This document shows positions 1-8,861 of a stretch of 64,000 nt of DNA, piece after piece (position 1 is the stretch's first letter; each line of letters begins with the position of its first letter). The stretch is taken from positions 1-64,000 of the forward strand of contig JAFZVM010000130.1 of the NCBI GenBank assembly GCA_017617795.1, read 5' to 3'. The translations under genes and the position numbers were made by a program. The notes below the pieces were generated by a model. That model worked only from the letters and a program-made list of their open reading frames with translations. It ran no database searches and was not told where the DNA came from. Source of the DNA: Oscillospiraceae bacterium (GTDB taxonomy: Bacteria; Bacillota; Clostridia; Oscillospirales; Oscillospiraceae).

Positions 1-37
1 CGCTGGTTTAAGTCCAGGGTCGATATGGTTATACACT

Positions 38-84
38 AAACCGGGAGATTTGCGGCTGCTTTTCCACAATCTCCCGGTTTTGCG
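38..84 (+). terminator. Hairpin with T-run, probable terminator
   Basis: A 13-bp inverted repeat (arms AAACCGGGAGATT and AATCTCCCGGTTT) is followed on the plus strand by a short T-run. It would end a plus-strand gene lying to the left of the window, or act in both directions. Confidence 0.6.
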
Positions 85-141
85 CTGCTTTTTCCATGAC
101 ATAGGGGCCGCCGCAAAACTTCCTTTTTACAACGGCCCCTT

Positions 142-178
142 ACAGCCGTCTCAGTAAAAGACGGCTGTCCCCTTTTCT
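142..178 (+). terminator. Hairpin with T-run next to the activase 3' end
   Basis: A perfect 10-bp stem (ACAGCCGTCT/AGACGGCTGT) with a 7-nt loop is followed by CCCCTTTTCTT on the plus strand. The T-run orientation is plus, although the nearest gene end (187) is on the minus strand, so it may mainly shield the minus-strand operon from transcription coming from the left. Confidence 0.45.
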
Positions 179-186
179 TGGTTCAG

Positions 187-1146
187 TTAATGGATCGTCA
201 CGTGCAGTCCATATTCGGACATCATGTCCTTCAGCTTCTGCATGAATTCATCACTGGGGGGCGTAGCCTCCGCCACCGGCTTATCGCTGATCCGAAGGTA
301 TTTCATAACGCCCAGATTGTGATAAGGCAGGAGCTGGACGGAAACCACCGCGTCCCCCAGGGACTTGCAGAATTCTGCGGTCTTGCGGATATTGGCTTCA
401 TCGTCGTTGAACATGGGGATCACGGGAATACGCACCTGCAGCTTTGCGCCGGCCTCGGCCAGACGCTTCGCATTATCCAGGATCGGCTCATTGGGGACGC
501 CGATCACTGCTTTGTGCTTCTCGCTGTCCATGTGCTTCAGGTCATACAGGAAGAGATCCACATAGGGCAGGACCTTTTCCACCGTGGACCAGGAGGCATA
601 GCCCGTGGTGTCCAGCGCCGTATGGATGCCCTCCTCCTTCAGCCGCTTCAATACGGCCAGGGTGAACTCCGGCTGGCTCAGGGCTTCGCCGCCGGAGATG
701 GTCACGCCGCCGCCGGAGGTCTCGTAGAAAGACTTGTCCTGGAGAAGCCGTCTGACCAGCTCATCCACGGTATAATCCTTGCCGCACATGTACAGGGCGG
801 CGGGATAGCACACATCTGCGCATTTGCCGCAGTTATCGCAGAGATCCCGCTTCACATGGATCATCTGGATCTTCTCGCCCTTAACCGGGTCCTCCCGGAT
901 ACCTCCCAGTTCAATGGCCCCCTTGGGGCAGGCCTTCATGCACCGGGACTGGCAAAGCTCTGTACCCTGGCAGCGCAGTCCGATCCAGCTGAGCTGGGGA
1001 TAAAACTCCTGGGATTCCGGGCTGTGGCACCAGGGGCAGCGCAGAGGGCAGCCCTTCAAAAAAGCGGTGGTCCGTACACCGGGGCCGTCCTGCACAGAGA
1101 ACCCCTGGATATCATACAGTCTTCCGGTCAGTTTATTCTCGTCCAT
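187..1146 (-). CDS. Glycyl-radical enzyme activating protein (radical SAM)
   Basis: This 319-aa protein is a radical SAM activase that abstracts hydrogen from the glycine of its partner enzyme. The N-terminal CPLRCPWC motif is the CX3CX2C site for the SAM-binding [4Fe-4S] cluster. Two further ferredoxin-type cysteine groups follow at about residues 59-75 and 103-115, as in activases of the dehydratase, decarboxylase and lyase class rather than the short PflA type. The TISGGE motif for SAM binding is present. It lies 6 nt downstream of the glycyl-radical enzyme at 1153-3576, so the two are surely co-transcribed and form a matched enzyme-activase pair. The substrate is set by the partner and is not known. 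Confidence 0.95.
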   Translation of the reverse strand: MDENKLTGRLYDIQGFSVQDGPGVRTTAFLKGCPLRCPWCHSPESQEFYPQLSWIGLRCQGTELCQSRCMKACPKGAIELGGIREDPVKGEKIQMIHVKRDLCDNCGKCADVCYPAALYMCGKDYTVDELVRRLLQDKSFYETSGGGVTISGGEALSQPEFTLAVLKRLKEEGIHTALDTTGYASWSTVEKVLPYVDLFLYDLKHMDSEKHKAVIGVPNEPILDNAKRLAEAGAKLQVRIPVIPMFNDDEANIRKTAEFCKSLGDAVVSVQLLPYHNLGVMKYLRISDKPVAEATPPSDEFMQKLKDMMSEYGLHVTIH

Positions 1147-1152
1147 ATTCTC

Positions 1153-3576
1153 TTATAGCCCCATTTCTGTTCTGCGGATCAAATCATCCTGGCTGGCTTT
1201 GAACACTTCCACAAAGTACGCGGAGAAACCGGCTACCCGGACGACCAGATCCTTATAGTTCTCCGGATGGGTCTGCGCATCCCGGAGGGTATCGCTGGAG
1301 ATGATGTTCAGCTGCAGCTCCATGCCTCCGCCGTTGAAGAAGGTCTGCATCACGCTCTTGAGCTTCAGCGTGCCGTCCTCTCCCCGCAGCGCGGTGGGAT
1401 GGAACTTCATGTTGCATAGGGTCCCGTTGGGATACTCCGTCTGATCGAAATTCAGGATAGAATTGATGGTGGAGACAGGGCCGTTCTTATCCATGCCCTG
1501 CACCGGGGAAATGCCGTCGGAGAGGGGCTCGCCCGTCTTGCGTCCATCCGGAGAGGCCCAGGTCATGGCGCCGAAGAGGACGTTGGCGGTCACCGGATAG
1601 CAGCCCGCGCTGAAGCGGTTGCCCCGGGGACCGGTGGCCCGGTTGATGGCGTCGGCATAGGTGGAAGCCGTGAAATTCATATACTTGTCCGCTTCGGGAT
1701 CCGCGTTGCCGAAACGGGGCACCCGACCATTGATGATCTGCCGGAGTTCCTCGCAACCCTCCCAGTTATTCATGACTGCATCGTACAGCTCGCGGGTGGT
1801 AGCGATCTTTTCCCGGAAGCAGACGTAGTCGATCACGTTCAGCGCATCCGCCACGTTGCCGATGGCGATGCAGGAGTTGCCGGTGGAATTGTACTTCGCG
1901 CCGCCGCACTGAACGTCCTTTCCGTTCTCCATGCAGCCCTCCATGGTGGCGGATACCATGGGAATGTTCATATGGAAGGAACTCATGGATTCCCAGGCGT
2001 TGATGCAGGTGCACTGCCATTTGCAGAAGAAATCCACCTGGGTCTTGTAGGCCGCCAGGACTTCATCCATGCTCTTCATGTCGTAAAGATAGCCGGTGGC
2101 GGGGCCGGAACGGCGGGGTTCAGGCGCGCCGGGGAAGCGGAAAGGATTCTTCCCGTCGTTGATGGCCAGGAGCAGGCAGTTCAGCAGATTCATGTACGAC
2201 TCTGTGCCGGTACCGCCGGGCTGGGCCCATTCGCTCCCGCAGGCCAGAGGCTCAACGCAGCCCACGACGCAGTAGTTCCGGGCATCCTCCAGGGAGACTC
2301 CCCGCTTCATCAGTGCGGGGATGATCACGTCGTCGTTCTCAAAGCTGGGCACGCCGCCCGCGATCCGGGTGGTGGCGATGGCCGCCTCCCACAGCTCCGC
2401 CGGGGTTCCCTTATGGATGCGCAGCGCCTGGGGAGGATCGTGCAGAACGAGCCGTCCCGCGGACTGGAGCATCATATAGGTGACCTTGTTGGTAGCGTCC
2501 GTGCCGTCCTTGTTCACGCCGCCCATGGTCATGAGCTGGCCGCTGGTGTAGCCGGGAGCGGACTTGGTCGCCCCTTCTGACCAGAACTTGTTGCACTCCG
2601 CGACCTTCAGGTAGAACAGGTCTATCAGCTCCTGGGCGTATTCCTCGGTGATGGTGCCCTCCGCCAGATCCTTATCCAGATAATCCCCCAGATACTGGTC
2701 CACGCGTCCGTAGCTGGTGCCGTGCTGCTGGCCGTCCATGCACAGGGCCAGCTGATACAGGTAGACGCATTGCAGAGCATCATGGAAATTGCGGCAGGGA
2801 TTCTCCATGATCCAGTTCAGGGAATCCGCCATCTCCAGGAGCTCCTTCTTCCGCTCCGGACGGGTCTCCAGCTCCGCCAGACGGGCGGCCTCCGCAGCAT
2901 ACCGCTTGGACCAGATGATGATGCCTTCTGAAACGATGGCCACTGCCCGATAGAAGTTATACTTGTAGATGCTGTCCCCGAAAATGCCTTTCTCCTCCAG
3001 GTCCTTCATATGTTCCCTGGCTTCCCTGGCTATGGCTCCGAAGCCTTTTCGGGTCGCCGTCCAGAAATTGCCGCAGAAATGGCCCACGGGAGACTGGCAG
3101 TTGTTTTTCAGGCCAAAGAAGATGACCATATTCCCGGCGATATCCTTCAGCCCTTCGGGCATGTATTCGTCGGTCATGGCGCTCATGCTGTTCTTGTCCC
3201 AATAATCCCCGGTCTCCAGAAGATATTTCTCATCCTCGGGATCGATATCATAGGGATCCACACTGCGGTTGGGGATATTCCCTCCCCGCAATTCCTGCAT
3301 GAACCAGTTGAAGGAGGTCTCAGGATACAGAGCGCAGCAGCGGTAGGAGGCGCCCTGCCAGCCGACGATGACCTCGTCCTCGTTGATCAGTACCGGCATC
3401 TTCTCAAACAGCAGGCGAAGGGTCCTGGCCCGCTTCAGAATGCCGGTAAGGCCGGGGTTCTCCATGTAAAACTCCGTCACCAGCCGGTAACGGCTGATAT
3501 CGATCCTGGGCTTGGTGGTGCGATACTTCTCCCGGATCGCGGCGACGCGCATGGGGATCGGTTTCAGCTGATACAT
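1153..3576 (-). CDS. Glycyl-radical enzyme of unassigned substrate
   Basis: This 807-aa enzyme is a full-length glycyl-radical enzyme. The radical site is RVAGFSAYF with Gly783 near the C-terminus. The active-site loop is VVGCVEP, with Cys440 as the thiyl residue and Glu442 as the partner acid. A Cys-x-Glu loop places it with diol and hydroxyproline dehydratases, choline lyase, C-S lyases and arylacetate decarboxylases, and excludes pyruvate formate-lyase, which has two adjacent cysteines. Additional cysteines (Cys436, Cys446) flank the loop. No microcompartment shell gene, transporter or substrate-specific partner lies nearby, so I do not assign a substrate. A good promoter and a leader hairpin lie upstream. 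Start ATG has an AAAGGAG site. Confidence 0.93.
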   Translation of the reverse strand: MYQLKPIPMRVAAIREKYRTTKPRIDISRYRLVTEFYMENPGLTGILKRARTLRLLFEKMPVLINEDEVIVGWQGASYRCCALYPETSFNWFMQELRGGNIPNRSVDPYDIDPEDEKYLLETGDYWDKNSMSAMTDEYMPEGLKDIAGNMVIFFGLKNNCQSPVGHFCGNFWTATRKGFGAIAREAREHMKDLEEKGIFGDSIYKYNFYRAVAIVSEGIIIWSKRYAAEAARLAELETRPERKKELLEMADSLNWIMENPCRNFHDALQCVYLYQLALCMDGQQHGTSYGRVDQYLGDYLDKDLAEGTITEEYAQELIDLFYLKVAECNKFWSEGATKSAPGYTSGQLMTMGGVNKDGTDATNKVTYMMLQSAGRLVLHDPPQALRIHKGTPAELWEAAIATTRIAGGVPSFENDDVIIPALMKRGVSLEDARNYCVVGCVEPLACGSEWAQPGGTGTESYMNLLNCLLLAINDGKNPFRFPGAPEPRRSGPATGYLYDMKSMDEVLAAYKTQVDFFCKWQCTCINAWESMSSFHMNIPMVSATMEGCMENGKDVQCGGAKYNSTGNSCIAIGNVADALNVIDYVCFREKIATTRELYDAVMNNWEGCEELRQIINGRVPRFGNADPEADKYMNFTASTYADAINRATGPRGNRFSAGCYPVTANVLFGAMTWASPDGRKTGEPLSDGISPVQGMDKNGPVSTINSILNFDQTEYPNGTLCNMKFHPTALRGEDGTLKLKSVMQTFFNGGGMELQLNIISSDTLRDAQTHPENYKDLVVRVAGFSAYFVEVFKASQDDLIRRTEMGL

Positions 3577-3590
3577 CGCAACTCCTTTCT

Positions 3591-3614
3591 GCCGTGCCGA
3601 TTCATCGGCACGGC
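3591..3614 (-). other. Leader hairpin just before the ribosome site of the glycyl-radical enzyme
   Basis: A perfect 10-bp stem, GCCGTGCCGA/TCGGCACGGC with a 4-nt loop, sits in the mRNA leader and ends directly before the AAAGGAG ribosome site. There is no T-run, so it is not a terminator; it may protect the 5' end or influence translation. The function is inference. Confidence 0.5.
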
Positions 3615-3667
3615 ACGGTGGTTCCTTTTGGAATTTACCCGCACATTACCCCATAATATTATGATTC

Positions 3668-3696
3668 ATACTATATCATGGCCTGGGAATTGTCAA
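3668..3696 (-). promoter_or_regulatory. Sigma-A type promoter for the glycyl-radical operon
   Basis: On the minus strand TTGACA and TAGTAT are separated by 17 bp. The -35 is a perfect consensus. It lies about 90 nt upstream of the start codon at 3576. Confidence 0.7.
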
Positions 3697-3825
3697 ACGC
3701 TTTCCTCCGGCGGATAGTCCTCCGCGAGTATGAGGCGGCCTTGTTTTTCGGAGGATCTGACATGCCGTATTTCTGCCTTCATGCGTAAAAAAGCATGGTA
3801 GGCGGCGGCTGGATATGCTATACTG

Positions 3826-3834
3826 AAGCAAATC
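3826..3834 (+). promoter_or_regulatory. Extended -10 promoter of xylA
   Basis: TGCTATACT is a TGn-extended -10 element about 25 nt before the xylA start. No good -35 is seen, as is usual for extended -10 promoters. The ribosome site GGGAGG follows. No clear XylR-type operator palindrome could be picked out by eye. Confidence 0.45.
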
Positions 3835-3858
3835 AACTGAACGGGAGGCTTTCCTAAT

Positions 3859-5139
3859 ATGTCATATTTCGATTCCATCCCTGCGCCGGTGTTCCGCTAT
3901 TACCGGCCCGATGAAGTGATTCTCGGCAAACCCATGAAGGAGCATCTTCCCTTTGCCATGGCCTGGTGGCATAACCTCGGTGCCGCCGGAACGGATATGT
4001 TCGGCACCGCCACGGCGGACAAAAGCTTCGGTGCAAAGCCCGGCACCATGGAACATGCCAGGGCGAAGGTCGACGCTGGCTTTGAATTCATGCAGAAGCT
4101 GGGCATCCGTTATTTCTGCTTCCATGACCTGGATCTGGTGCCGGAAGCCGAGGATCTGGCCGTGACCAACGCCAGACTGGACGAGATCTCCGAATACATT
4201 CTCGCGAAGGAAAAGGAAACCGGGATCCGCTGCCTCTGGGGCACGGCGAACCTGTTCAACAATCCCAGGTATATGTGCGGCGCGGGCAGCTCCAATTCCC
4301 CCGAAGTGTTCTGCTTCGCCGCGGCCCAGGTAAAGAAGGCGCTGGATCTGACCGTGAAGTTCGGCGGCAGAGGCTATGTTTTCTGGGGCGGAAGGGAAGG
4401 CTACGAGACCCTTCTGAACACGAAGATGGGACTGGAGCAGGAGAACATCGCAAAGCTCATGCATCTGGCTGTGGATTACGGCCGCAGCATCGGCTTCACC
4501 GGAGATTTCTATATCGAACCCAAGCCCAAAGAGCCCATGAAGCACCAGTATGATTTCGATGCCGCCACCGCCATCGGCTTCCTGCGGCAATACGGGCTGG
4601 ACAAGGATTTCAAGCTGAATATCGAAGCGAACCACGCCACTCTGGCGGGACACACCTTCCAGCATGAGCTGCGGGTCTGCCGGGTTAACGGCATGCTGGG
4701 CAGCATCGATGCGAACCAGGGCGATCTCCTGCTCGGCTGGGATACGGATGAATTCCCCTTCGACATTTATGAGACAACCTTTGCCATGTACGAAGTGCTC
4801 AAGGCCGGCGGACTTACCGGCGGCTTCAACTTCGACGCAAAAAACCGCCGTCCTTCCAACACCATGGCGGACATGGTGAACGCCTATGCCCTTGGCATGG
4901 ACAGCTTCGCCCTGGGTCTGAAGAAAGCTGCCACCCTGATCGAGGACGGCAGATTGGACCGCTTCCTGGAGGAGCGGTATGCGGGCTGGACTTCCGGGCT
5001 TGGCGCGGATATCCGGAGCGGTAAATACAGCCTCAGTGAACTGGCTGCCTTGGCGGAAAAACAGGGCAAACCTTCTTCCCTGCCCTCCGGCGGACAGGAA
5101 GAGCTGCAGCGGATCGTAAACGAGATCCTGTTCGGCTGA
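3859..5139 (+). CDS. xylA: Xylose isomerase
   Basis: This 426-aa cytoplasmic enzyme converts D-xylose to D-xylulose. The length fits the long class II isomerases of Firmicutes. The active-site FHDLDL (His89 and Asp92) and the metal-binding stretches [16 protein letters not shown] and the D-x-D-x-x region near GWDTDEF are all visible. It is followed after 9 nt by a GH3 glycosidase, so the two form an operon for plant xylan use. No xylulokinase is in the window; a phosphoketolase for the product pathway lies at 19 kb. The start ATG is preceded by CGGGAGG. Confidence 0.97.
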   Translation: MSYFDSIPAPVFRYYRPDEVILGKPMKEHLPFAMAWWHNLGAAGTDMFGTATADKSFGAKPGTMEHARAKVDAGFEFMQKLGIRYFCFHDLDLVPEAEDLAVTNARLDEISEYILAKEKETGIRCLWGTANLFNNPRYMCGAGSSNSPEVFCFAAAQVKKALDLTVKFGGRGYVFWGGREGYETLLNTKMGLEQENIAKLMHLAVDYGRSIGFTGDFYIEPKPKEPMKHQYDFDAATAIGFLRQYGLDKDFKLNIEANHATLAGHTFQHELRVCRVNGMLGSIDANQGDLLLGWDTDEFPFDIYETTFAMYEVLKAGGLTGGFNFDAKNRRPSNTMADMVNAYALGMDSFALGLKKAATLIEDGRLDRFLEERYAGWTSGLGADIRSGKYSLSELAALAEKQGKPSSLPSGGQEELQRIVNEILFG

Positions 5140-5148
5140 GGTGCGGAG

Positions 5149-7218
5149 ATGAAATGCACCAAGGAATACCGGCTCTCCTTCACGGATCGGGCAAAAGCCC
5201 TTGTGGCTCAGATGACCCTGGAGGAAAAGGTCTTCCTCATGAGCGGCTGGGTGGGCACGCCCCACGACTTCCCCACCCCGGAGGATCCGAAAGACCGGCA
5301 CTATAATTTCCATCCATACGGCGCGGGCGGCTGCGAGCGGCTGGACCTGGAGCCCATGCTCTTCTGCGACGGTCCCCGGGGCGTCGTCTCCGGAACGGGC
5401 AGGACCACCTGTTTTCCGGTCTCCATGTGCCGCGGCGCCGCCTTCGATCCGGAGCTGGAGGAGGAGATCGGCCATGCCATCGGCAGGGAGGTTCTGGCCA
5501 GCGGCGGGAACCTCTTCGCCGGAGTCTGCATCAACCTTCCCTATAATCCGGGCTGGGGGCGCAGTCAGGAGACGTACGGGGAAGACAGCTTCGCCATCGG
5601 GCAGCTGGGCTCCGCCCTGGTCCGGGGCGTGCAGGCGGAAAACGTGATTGCCTGCGTAAAGCATTTTGCCTTCAACTCCATGGAATTCAGCCGCTTCAAA
5701 GTCAGCGTGGACTGCAGCCGCCGCACGGAACGGGAGGTTTTTTTGCCCCATTTCAGGGATTGCGTGGATGCCGGCGCCGCCTCGATCATGAGCGCGTACA
5801 ACAAGTACCAGGGCGTGCACTGCGGACATAACGCCTACCTTCTGCGGAAAGTGCTCAAGGAAGAATGGGATTTCGACGGCTTCGTGATGAGCGATTTCAT
5901 ACATGGCGTACGGGCGACGGTAGAAGCGGCGAACGGCGGCCAGGATATGGAGATGTGCTGGACCCATTTCTTTGGGCAGAAGCTGGTGGACGCCGTGCGG
6001 GACGGCCGCGTGCCCGAAGCCCGGATCGACGACGCCGCTCTGCGCATCGTACGCACCCTGCTGGCCTTTCAGACAGCCCGGCAGGAGGATGGGATCCCCG
6101 GTGCGGAGGTATTGAACTGCTCCGCCCACCGGGACCTGGCCCTGCGGGCCGCCCGGGAAGGCATCACGTTGATGAAGAACGATGGCGTGCTGCCCCTGGA
6201 CCGCGGCAAGATCCGCAGGCTCGCGGTTTTGGGCAAACTGGCAGAAAAGGAGAATATCGGGGACTGGGGTTCTTCCCGGGTCTATCCGCCCTACGTGGTC
6301 ACTCCGCTGGAAGGACTTCGCAGGATCGTTCCGGATACCGAGCTCATATTCTGCGACGGCAGCGATCTGGAGGCTGCGAAAAAAGCGGCCGGGGAAGCGG
6401 ACGCCGTGCTGTTCGTCGTCGGCCTGGACCACGGAGACGAGGGAGAATACGTCGCGCCGCAGGATCTGGATCCCAATCAATTCGAGACCATGGGCGGCGA
6501 CCGGAAGGACCTGGGGCTGCACCGGGATGAAATCGATCTGATCCGGGCCGCCGCACCGGAGAATGAGAACAGCATTGTCGTCCTGATGGGCGGTAATACG
6601 CTTCTGGCGGAGCCCTGGTTCGATCAGGTCCGTTCCATCCTGATGGCATACTATCCCGGGCAGGAGGGCGGGATCGCCCTGGCCGAGATCCTTTTCGGGG
6701 ACGTGAATCCCTCCGGCAAGCTTCCCTTTATCCTGCCGATGAGGGCGGAAGACCTTCCTGCCGTTGATTGGGACGGGGAAAATCAGTGGTATGATTATTA
6801 TCACGGCTATACTCTTTTGGACAAGACCGGTACGTCTCCTTTGCTTCCCTATGGCTTTGGTCTGAGTTATACCTCCTTTGAGCTCTCCTCCCAGGCTTTC
6901 GGCGTCGACGGTGATCAGTTGTGGGCCGGGTGCAGGGTGAAAAACACCGGAAACCGGACCGGCGGCGAGGTGATCCAGCTCTATGTTGGATTCAGCCATT
7001 CCGCCGTGGAACGCCCCGTCAAACTTCTTCGAGGATTTGCCCGGGTCTCCCTTGAGCCGGGTGAGGAAAAGGAGGTCGTGATCCGCTGCCCCCTGGAAAA
7101 GCTGGCGTATTACGATCCCAAAGAATCAGCCTTCCGGTTGGAACACATGGAGTACCCGGTGTATATCGGCACCTCTTCCGATCCCCGGGATCTGCTGGAA
7201 GGATGCGTTGCCTTATAA
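5149..7218 (+). CDS. Glycoside hydrolase family 3 (beta-glucosidase or beta-xylosidase)
   Basis: This 689-aa protein has the GH3 layout: an N-terminal TIM-barrel, a C-terminal alpha/beta sandwich and a fibronectin-III-like tail. The KHFAFNSMEFSR stretch is the typical GH3 substrate-binding segment, and VMSDF holds the nucleophile, Asp249. There is no signal peptide, so it should act in the cytoplasm on imported oligosaccharides. The pairing with xylA suggests xylobiose or a xylosyl substrate, but family 3 specificity cannot be read from sequence with safety. A strong terminator follows. Confidence 0.93.
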   Translation: MKCTKEYRLSFTDRAKALVAQMTLEEKVFLMSGWVGTPHDFPTPEDPKDRHYNFHPYGAGGCERLDLEPMLFCDGPRGVVSGTGRTTCFPVSMCRGAAFDPELEEEIGHAIGREVLASGGNLFAGVCINLPYNPGWGRSQETYGEDSFAIGQLGSALVRGVQAENVIACVKHFAFNSMEFSRFKVSVDCSRRTEREVFLPHFRDCVDAGAASIMSAYNKYQGVHCGHNAYLLRKVLKEEWDFDGFVMSDFIHGVRATVEAANGGQDMEMCWTHFFGQKLVDAVRDGRVPEARIDDAALRIVRTLLAFQTARQEDGIPGAEVLNCSAHRDLALRAAREGITLMKNDGVLPLDRGKIRRLAVLGKLAEKENIGDWGSSRVYPPYVVTPLEGLRRIVPDTELIFCDGSDLEAAKKAAGEADAVLFVVGLDHGDEGEYVAPQDLDPNQFETMGGDRKDLGLHRDEIDLIRAAAPENENSIVVLMGGNTLLAEPWFDQVRSILMAYYPGQEGGIALAEILFGDVNPSGKLPFILPMRAEDLPAVDWDGENQWYDYYHGYTLLDKTGTSPLLPYGFGLSYTSFELSSQAFGVDGDQLWAGCRVKNTGNRTGGEVIQLYVGFSHSAVERPVKLLRGFARVSLEPGEEKEVVIRCPLEKLAYYDPKESAFRLEHMEYPVYIGTSSDPRDLLEGCVAL

Positions 7219-7232
7219 TCCTGCAAAAATGT

Positions 7233-7263
7233 TGAGACCGGCAGCAGCCGGTCTCATTTGTTT
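7233..7263 (+). terminator. Terminator of the xylA-GH3 operon
   Basis: A perfect 9-bp stem (TGAGACCGG/CCGGTCTCA) is followed by TTTGTTT. It reaches the stop codon of the convergent DUF2461 gene. Confidence 0.75.
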
Positions 7264-7945
7264 AGTCCCAATTTTGTTCTTCCGCTGCGCCCTGCGCAGC
7301 GTCCAGCAGATACCGGCGAACGGGGGCCAGAGCTGCGGTCATTTCCCTCACCCTGTCCGAGAACGCGTCGAACCCGCCCAGTTCGCTGTCGTCCAGATCA
7401 TAAAGGCAGGTCCAATTTCTCATCCGCACCCACTCCGACGCAGGATGGTCTGCGGAGAAACCTCTGGGCATGGTTTTCAGCCGGTTACCGGTGAGCGCCA
7501 GATGGTTTTGCCGGAGCAAATCCGTCAGTTCTTCCCAGTTCCTTTGGATGTATTCCCGCACGTGATTGGCGGCGACAGTGGATTCGCACCATAACCCGGT
7601 CCCGAAACAGCTGATCCCCGGAGCGATCATCAGAAAGTACCCGATGGGCTGCCAGGATCTCCGGTCCCGGGAAAGGTATGCCCGAAAGGAGGGCTGGTAG
7701 GGCGGTCCGTTCTTATGGACGCGCATATCCCGCGGAATGCGGTACATCCAATCCTTGGGATCCATGTACAGGATATCCTGCGCCAGCTCCGGGTCTCCCT
7801 CTGCCACGGCAAAGCGCAGCTGACCCAGAAGGGCGCGGAAATCCTCCTTTGCCTGTTCGTATTCCTTGTGGTTGGCGTGAAACCATTCCCGGTCATTGTG
7901 GGCATCCAGTTCGCCGCAGTAACGCAGCATCCGCCTGCAATCCAT
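7262..7945 (-). CDS. DUF2461 family protein
   Basis: This 227-aa protein matches the DUF2461 (TIGR02453) family, recognised by the N-terminal NDREWFHANHKEY stretch, the RIPRDMRVHKNGPPYQ segment and a central domain of this family. Members are widespread cytoplasmic proteins of about 220 aa without known function. The gene converges on GH3 and ends inside the terminator of that operon. It stands apart from the next minus-strand gene by 70 nt. I can offer no role. Confidence 0.85.
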   Translation of the reverse strand: MDCRRMLRYCGELDAHNDREWFHANHKEYEQAKEDFRALLGQLRFAVAEGDPELAQDILYMDPKDWMYRIPRDMRVHKNGPPYQPSFRAYLSRDRRSWQPIGYFLMIAPGISCFGTGLWCESTVAANHVREYIQRNWEELTDLLRQNHLALTGNRLKTMPRGFSADHPASEWVRMRNWTCLYDLDDSELGGFDAFSDRVREMTAALAPVRRYLLDAAQGAAEEQNWD

Positions 7946-8015
7946 GGCCGCCGCCCCCTCTCTTTCTCCTCAGAGAGTATAACACAGGCACGACTCCCGT
8001 TCAAGGCTCGGCGCT

Positions 8016-8846
8016 TCATCCAAGTGCCGCCTCCGCCTGGGACAGGAGCTTATTCAGGTCCGCCCCATGGCTTCTGCAGATGCGCTTCATCCTCCGAAGG
8101 CAGTCCGGGTCCCGGGTCAGCCGGTTCATGCCGAAATCGCAGGTCATGGTGGCGAGAAAACCGCATTCCTCCAGGATCCCCTCCAGATCGTCACTGTAGA
8201 AGCCGTAGGGATAAGCGAAGGTACTGGCCGGATAGCCTGTCTTTTGATACAGCTCCTCCTGCAGGCGATCCACATCTCTTCGGATCCTTTCTTCATAGGC
8301 GAAATCATCCTCCCCCCATCTTCGTCTGCAGCCCTGTTCTCCGCTGCTCCCATGATGGAGATCATAGCTGTGATTCTGGAGTTCCGCGCACCCGGAATCG
8401 CGCATTTCCAGCAATTCCTTCCAGCCGGCATGCACATAAGGTCCGCCCTGCTCCGTCAACAGGCTGAATTCATCCGCGCTCCTTCCGATCACGTTGATGA
8501 CGGCCATTGCGCCATACTGCTTCAGCAGGGGGAACAGGCGGCGGTAACTGCTCTCATACCCATCGTCAAAAGTGAGCAGGATCGGTTTTTCCGGCAGGGA
8601 TATTCCGTCATATACAAAGGCCAGGACGTCCTCCATGAGTACCGTCGTGTAGCCCTCCCGCTGAAGGTAGCGCAGATCGCTTTCCATCTCCTCCGGCAGG
8701 ATCGCGTCCTTTCCCGGGTCGTCGTACCGCACCTCATGATACATGAGAACAGGCAGCAGGACTTCCTCCGGCTTCTCCTGCCAGAGCTCCCCGCTTCCGT
8801 TCAGCATCAAAACGATCGTCAGCCCTGCCCATAAACGCCGCAGCAT
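8016..8846 (-). CDS. Polysaccharide deacetylase, exported
   Basis: This 276-aa protein has a short hydrophobic N-terminus that looks like a signal or anchor, followed by a NodB-type deacetylase domain. TFDDGY carries the catalytic aspartate and metal aspartate, and HSYDLH gives the metal-binding His-x4-His group. Such enzymes remove acetyl groups from peptidoglycan or other glycans outside the membrane. It starts only 15 nt after the sigG stop, so it is probably read from the sigG transcript, which suggests a role in spore cortex or germination, similar in kind to PdaA; this link is inference from position. Confidence 0.88.
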   Translation of the reverse strand: MLRRLWAGLTIVLMLNGSGELWQEKPEEVLLPVLMYHEVRYDDPGKDAILPEEMESDLRYLQREGYTTVLMEDVLAFVYDGISLPEKPILLTFDDGYESSYRRLFPLLKQYGAMAVINVIGRSADEFSLLTEQGGPYVHAGWKELLEMRDSGCAELQNHSYDLHHGSSGEQGCRRRWGEDDFAYEERIRRDVDRLQEELYQKTGYPASTFAYPYGFYSDDLEGILEECGFLATMTCDFGMNRLTRDPDCLRRMKRICRSHGADLNKLLSQAEAALG

Positions 8847-8861
8847 ACCCGCCCCCCCCTT

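Noticed and set aside
3862..6999. A 1045-codon minus-strand open frame opposite xylA and the GH3 gene
   Set aside because: Its translation shows no domain, it is fully antisense to two clearly real enzymes, and long antisense frames are expected where the sense strand has G/C at third positions.
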